Source: an uncultured Flavonifractor sp. (lineage in GTDB: Bacteria > Bacillota > Clostridia > Oscillospirales > Oscillospiraceae). Taken from it: 45,594 nucleotides of DNA. The stretch spans positions 1-45,594 of the forward strand of contig CANAAV010000021.1 of assembly GCA_947346365.1 (NCBI GenBank), written 5' to 3'. Each line of letters starts with the position of its first letter. The first letter of the stretch is position 1. The position numbers were made by a program, and so were the translations under genes. This document shows positions 42,300-45,594 of this stretch, in pieces. The notes below the pieces were generated by a model that saw nothing but the letters and a program-made list of their open reading frames with translations, had not been told where the DNA came from and did not search any database.

Positions 42300-43721
42300 T
42301 CAGCCTGCTTTCAGACGCACTCTTTCAGCGGCGATTTCCGCTTTCATTTCTACGATCATCTCTGCCAGCAGTTTTTCACACTCTTCCTCACTGTGAGCGT
42401 AGATGTTCCGAGGGTGTCTTTTGCCATCCGGCCAGATAGGAGAGTAGCGTCCTTCCCAGAGCTTCTCGTTGATCTGAGTGACGCATCCGGTCCCCGCTTT
42501 ACGCCTCTGGCCTTTGTGGGCCTGGAATGTACTGGGAACAGGCTTCCGAGGTGCTAACTGACTCTCTGCTTGTAGCTCAGTTTTGCCGATACCCTGGTCG
42601 ATTTTTACCGCCGCTGTACGGCGCATCTCATCGGTAACGTGAGCGTAGATGTTCAGTGTGGTGCTACTGGAGACATGGCCGATAATAGTGGACAGGGTCT
42701 TGATATCCATCCCATGCTCCAGGGCAGTGGTAGAAAATGTGTGCCTGAGATCGTGAAATCTGATTTTCTTACATTCTGCCCGTTCCAGAACGGTCTGTAA
42801 TCTTTTGCGAACTGCGGCTGGGTCTCTGGGAGAGTCCTCACTGACCGGGGAAGGAAACATCCACCGGGAGTTCACGGTTTTTTTGTAGGCCTTGAGGACG
42901 CCCAGAACAGGCACAGGGAGGATCACGCTGCGGTTGCCAGCCTTGGTTTTGGGTGGAGAGGCCACCAGCTTGCTCTTTATCCGATGAACCTGTCGCTGTA
43001 CTCGGAGTTCCCCAGTGCGGAGGTTGAGGTCATCCCATTGGAGGGCGCATATCTCGCCCCGCCGCAGTCCAGTGGAGAGCTCCAACAGGAGAAGCTCGAA
43101 GCAACTGTCCTCTTTGGCTTGGATCAGCAGACGTTGGATTTCCTCCGGAGAAAGCACCTGCATTTCTCTGGCTTTGGCGGAGGGGAGACGGCAGCCATCG
43201 GCGGGATTGCGGAAGAGGAGCTTTTCCGCAACGGCCTTGTCCAGTGCGGCATGGAGGGTGGTGTGGATGCCCCGAACAGTCTGGTCGGACAGTCCTTCAC
43301 CATATAATTCAGACCGGAGCAGTCTGCCGCCCTGCTTGAGTTTAGCGTAGAACTGCTGGATGTCGTTGGTGGTCAGTTTGTCCATCTGGATATTGCCCAA
43401 GGCTGGGGTGATGTGCTGGTAGATGCGCCGCTCGTAGGACATCTGAGTATTGGGGCGGAGATTGGATTTCTTATAGGTCTGATACCAGATATCCAGCCAG
43501 TCCCCCAATAGGATTCCAGGTTTAGGCTGTTCAGGAGCAGGAGCCTGGATGCTGTCCCTCAGTGCCTTGAGTTTTGCGATACAGTCCGACTTGGTCTTTG
43601 CCAGAACATTTTTGGTGACGGGGAGGCCTTTATCGTCGTAGCCGACGACTACCCTCCCCTCCCAGCGGCCGTCTTTTCTCAGGCTGACGCCGCCGTCCCC
43701 GCGCTTTCTGCGTTTTGCCAC
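42300..43721 (-). CDS. Tyrosine recombinase (integrase C), close relative of integrase A
   Basis: A 473-residue recombinase with the same plan as integrase A: arm-binding GDGGVSLRKDGRWEGRVVVG, core-binding domain, and catalytic residues R220 (TGLRRGE), H323 and R326 (FHDLRH), H349 (IGH) and Y359. It also has the same carboxy-terminal second arm-like domain (GTGCVTQINEKLWEGRY, HSEEECEKLL). Much of the length is identical to integrase A. The start ATG 43721 lies inside the 3' end of the relaxase-recombinase fusion (43 bp overlap). It is the integrase nearest the tRNA-Thr fragment and probably acts there. Confidence 0.95.
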   Translation of the reverse strand: MAKRRKRGDGGVSLRKDGRWEGRVVVGYDDKGLPVTKNVLAKTKSDCIAKLKALRDSIQAPAPEQPKPGILLGDWLDIWYQTYKKSNLRPNTQMSYERRIYQHITPALGNIQMDKLTTNDIQQFYAKLKQGGRLLRSELYGEGLSDQTVRGIHTTLHAALDKAVAEKLLFRNPADGCRLPSAKAREMQVLSPEEIQRLLIQAKEDSCFELLLLELSTGLRRGEICALQWDDLNLRTGELRVQRQVHRIKSKLVASPPKTKAGNRSVILPVPVLGVLKAYKKTVNSRWMFPSPVSEDSPRDPAAVRKRLQTVLERAECKKIRFHDLRHTFSTTALEHGMDIKTLSTIIGHVSSSTTLNIYAHVTDEMRRTAAVKIDQGIGKTELQAESQLAPRKPVPSTFQAHKGQRRKAGTGCVTQINEKLWEGRYSPIWPDGKRHPRNIYAHSEEECEKLLAEMIVEMKAEIAAERVRLKAG

Positions 43722-45394
43722 GGTTTCATCTCCTCTCCAAGGTAATCAGTCAGAAAGCCGCCGACAATGTCAGCGGCACGCTTCTGCATATCGCCGGTGG
43801 TGTGGGTATAGGTATCCAGAGTGAAGGACGCTTTGGTGTGGCCAAGGATTCCAGCCAGGGTTTTGGCATCCACACCGCTGGACAGCGCATGAGTTGAGAA
43901 TGTGTGTCTGAGGTCGTGGAAGCGGATATTTGGCAGTCCAGCCTCCGCCAGAAATTTCTTCAGCTGTCGGTAGGCACTGTCGGGATTCATAGGAGCCTCT
44001 GGACGAAGTGGATCGTGAAAGATCCAGGGAGAGAAGGATTTCCGTTTTCGTTCTTTTAGTAGTTCCGCTGTACTGGGCGGTAGGACGATCTTCCGTGTGC
44101 CGGCGTAGGTTTTAGTATCTCCTGCCACCAGCCTGCCGCCCTTTTCCCGGTGAAGAGTTCGGTTGACTTTCAGGATACCGTTGCGCTCGTCGAAGTCAGA
44201 CCACATGAGGCCGCAGATTTCACCCCGGCGCAGGCCGGTGGTCAACTCAGTGTAGAAGAAGTCATACCAGATTTCATCGGCTTTGATTGCTGTCAGGAAA
44301 ACATCCAGCTGCTCCTCAGTTAGAATCTTCATTGGCTGATGAATCACCTTAGGCGGCTCCATCTCGTCAGCGGGATTGACAGGAATCGGGGCGGTGTCAT
44401 CCTGTGTGACCATCCACAACTCCCGGCAGTCGTGTAACAGGTCAGAGAACTCTGTGGGTTCCTCCATCTCCTCGTCCTCAAAAGTGACTTTGCCCATGCG
44501 GATGTTCTCCGCCTCCTGGACAACCGCGTTCTTAATAGAACGGAACTCCTTCTGCTGTGAGAGCGGCGGACGCCGGCGTTCCTTCTCCGAATAAAAATCT
44601 TCTATTTGACACTGGAGCTCCCACCAGACTTGATAACATTCATCAATGACGGGCAGCTGCTCCATCTGATCAACGATTTCATCCACGGTTTTCTTTACCG
44701 CTTTGGGAAGGTAGCCGTATTTTTTCTTGCCCTTCACTGTCTCCAACTGAGCGGCCAACGTCATCATCAGTGATTCCACCTTTGGATGGTCGCCGATGCA
44801 GGTCTGCATCTCCTGTACCAGAGACTTCATTTCCCCTCTGGCCCTGCGCACCAGTTCATCCCTGGAGGTGGACTTCTGCTCATAGGTGTGGAGCATCTCC
44901 TGCTTGAAAATATCGTTGGTCAGCGCGGACTTGATTTTGCGAATACCATCTTTGGAGAGATACGCCTGTCCCGGTTTCGCTGACCACGCCATCATGTGGA
45001 TGTGGGGGTGGCCACCCTCGTCGTGGAAGGCAGCGTACCAGCGGAAGTCGCTGGACGAGATATTCATCGCGGCGGCGATCTCGTTGCGGTGAGCCTGGAT
45101 CAGGTTGCGCCACTGGGCAGCGTGGTTATATCCCAGTCGCTCGGCGTCCTCCCGTTTAAGGGAGATAATGTGCGTCCAGATGTTTCCAGGGTATTCGTTC
45201 AATTCTTGTGCTACTGCATTCATGTCTACGCAGTCCTCGTCACCGAAGAGACCGTGGGAGCGTGGACGCTCTGCCATATACTCCATGTAGCCAGCGGGCA
45301 GCAACTCCACGCCCTCACGGGTACCAATGTACTCCAAGTAGCCTCCAACTCCACTGCCGCTGATGTAGGGACTCTTGACGATCAGTCTGGCCAC
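43679..45394 (-). CDS. Relaxase-tyrosine recombinase fusion protein
   Basis: Residues 1-337 match the first 339 residues of the MobP-type relaxase at 26191-27933, including GGYLEYIGTREGVE and the metal-site histidines in FHDEGGHPHIHMMAW (H124, H129, H131, H133). At QDDTAPI the match changes without a stop to PVNPADEMEPPKV. From there to the end it matches residues from about 170 of integrase B, with catalytic R389 (TGLRRGE), H493 and R496 (FHDLRH), H519 (LGH) and Y529. The Sel1 repeats, the DUF6809-like gene and the recombinase arm/core-binding domains are absent, as expected from one in-frame deletion of about 1.6 kb. The start is GTG, as in its relative. Whether it is functional is unknown. 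Confidence 0.9.
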   Translation of the reverse strand: MARLIVKSPYISGSGVGGYLEYIGTREGVELLPAGYMEYMAERPRSHGLFGDEDCVDMNAVAQELNEYPGNIWTHIISLKREDAERLGYNHAAQWRNLIQAHRNEIAAAMNISSSDFRWYAAFHDEGGHPHIHMMAWSAKPGQAYLSKDGIRKIKSALTNDIFKQEMLHTYEQKSTSRDELVRRARGEMKSLVQEMQTCIGDHPKVESLMMTLAAQLETVKGKKKYGYLPKAVKKTVDEIVDQMEQLPVIDECYQVWWELQCQIEDFYSEKERRRPPLSQQKEFRSIKNAVVQEAENIRMGKVTFEDEEMEEPTEFSDLLHDCRELWMVTQDDTAPIPVNPADEMEPPKVIHQPMKILTEEQLDVFLTAIKADEIWYDFFYTELTTGLRRGEICGLMWSDFDERNGILKVNRTLHREKGGRLVAGDTKTYAGTRKIVLPPSTAELLKERKRKSFSPWIFHDPLRPEAPMNPDSAYRQLKKFLAEAGLPNIRFHDLRHTFSTHALSSGVDAKTLAGILGHTKASFTLDTYTHTTGDMQKRAADIVGGFLTDYLGEEMKPWQNAESAGTAASA

Positions 45395-45594
45395 TGGTCA
45401 TCACCTGCTCCATCGTCCAGTTGCTCCCTGGCTTTTTGCTCGAAGGTCAGCAGACCGTTGGTGGCCTTCACATTTTTCACACTGTCTGAGCGCAGCTTCC
45501 GCAGGTAGTCCGCATCTACCTGAATGCAATCGAGGATGGCGCTCATACCCATGTCCATCTCTACAGCCAGCTTGTAGAAAAGCCGGGCCAGCCT
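45382..45594 (-). CDS. Ribbon-helix-helix relaxosome protein, 5' end outside window
   Basis: The last 70 codons are present: RLARLFYKLAVEMDMGMSAI, LDCIQVDADYLRKLRSDSVK and NVKATNGLLTFEQKAREQL, ending GDDQWPD. This is close to the carboxy terminus of the protein at 27921-28349. The DNA-binding ribbon would lie beyond base 45594. The stop lies inside the first codons of the fusion gene, the same overlap as in the first element, so the mob gene order is kept. Confidence 0.85.
   Translation of the reverse strand, partial: RLARLFYKLAVEMDMGMSAILDCIQVDADYLRKLRSDSVKNVKATNGLLTFEQKAREQLDDGAGDDQWPD

Noticed and set aside
1-45594. CRISPR array
   Set aside because: I saw no regularly spaced direct repeats; the 25-bp motif has only three copies kilobases apart, and the CACCTAAA pair is too short.

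Overview
The window reads as a chromosomal segment from a moderately GC-rich gut-type member of the Clostridia, most likely an Oscillospiraceae relative. The basis is the conserved Firmicutes gene order (smc-ftsY; yhbY-nadD/yqeK-LCP-rsfS; murB-rapZ-yvcK-whiA), the fused NadD-YqeK enzyme, strong Shine-Dalgarno sites and mobile elements of the type common in these bacteria. The species assignment is an inference.

Region 1 (1-2760) is a decayed accessory patch. It holds a CCA-adding tRNA nucleotidyltransferase, a small unknown gene, an excisionase broken by an amber codon, and a tyrosine integrase that is frameshifted and stops in its first catalytic motif, directly against the smc start. Region 2 (2770-21982) is core chromosome. 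Rightward genes smc, ftsY, rdgB, yhbY, nadD-yqeK, an LCP cell-wall ligase and rsfS end at a strong bidirectional terminator. They face leftward cls, dnaE, two zinc-ribbon membrane proteins, whiA, yvcK, rapZ, murB and a SLOG-family gene. A consensus promoter and tRNA-Val(GAC) close the block.

Region 3 (21983-about 42135) is an integrative/mobilizable island next to tRNA-Val. Its leftward mobility module has two tandem tyrosine recombinases, a DUF6809-like protein, a MobP-type relaxase with Sel1 repeats, a ribbon-helix-helix relaxosome protein, a helix-turn-helix (replication-like) protein and an excisionase-like protein. A barnase-type toxin carrying a phage MuF-like domain and its barstar sit between the tRNA and the integrase. 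Rightward cargo is a DUF6076-like protein, an AmmeMemoRadiSam pair, and a type I restriction-modification operon: frameshifted hsdM, hsdS, a small gene with a HEPN-like R-x4-H motif, hsdR, then a two-domain protein (jelly-roll-like plus nucleoside-deoxyribosyltransferase/TIR-like). A secreted CAP-domain protein lies on the opposite strand.

Region 4 (42091-45594) starts with the 3' half of a tRNA-Thr(GGT) gene, a likely att scar, followed by a second related element running off the window. There, a relaxase amino-terminal half is fused in frame to a complete tyrosine-recombinase catalytic domain. A 25-bp motif, TGACCAC-N6-AGCCACAGACAG, occurs three times. Two copies lie exactly 88 bp beyond the CCA end of a tRNA or tRNA fragment, which ties both element ends to the same site architecture.

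The points most worth following are the relaxase-recombinase fusion, the HEPN-like gene and jelly-roll/NDT-like gene in the hsd locus, the MuF-barnase/barstar cassette with its hairpin over the toxin ribosome site, and the fixed-distance att motif.
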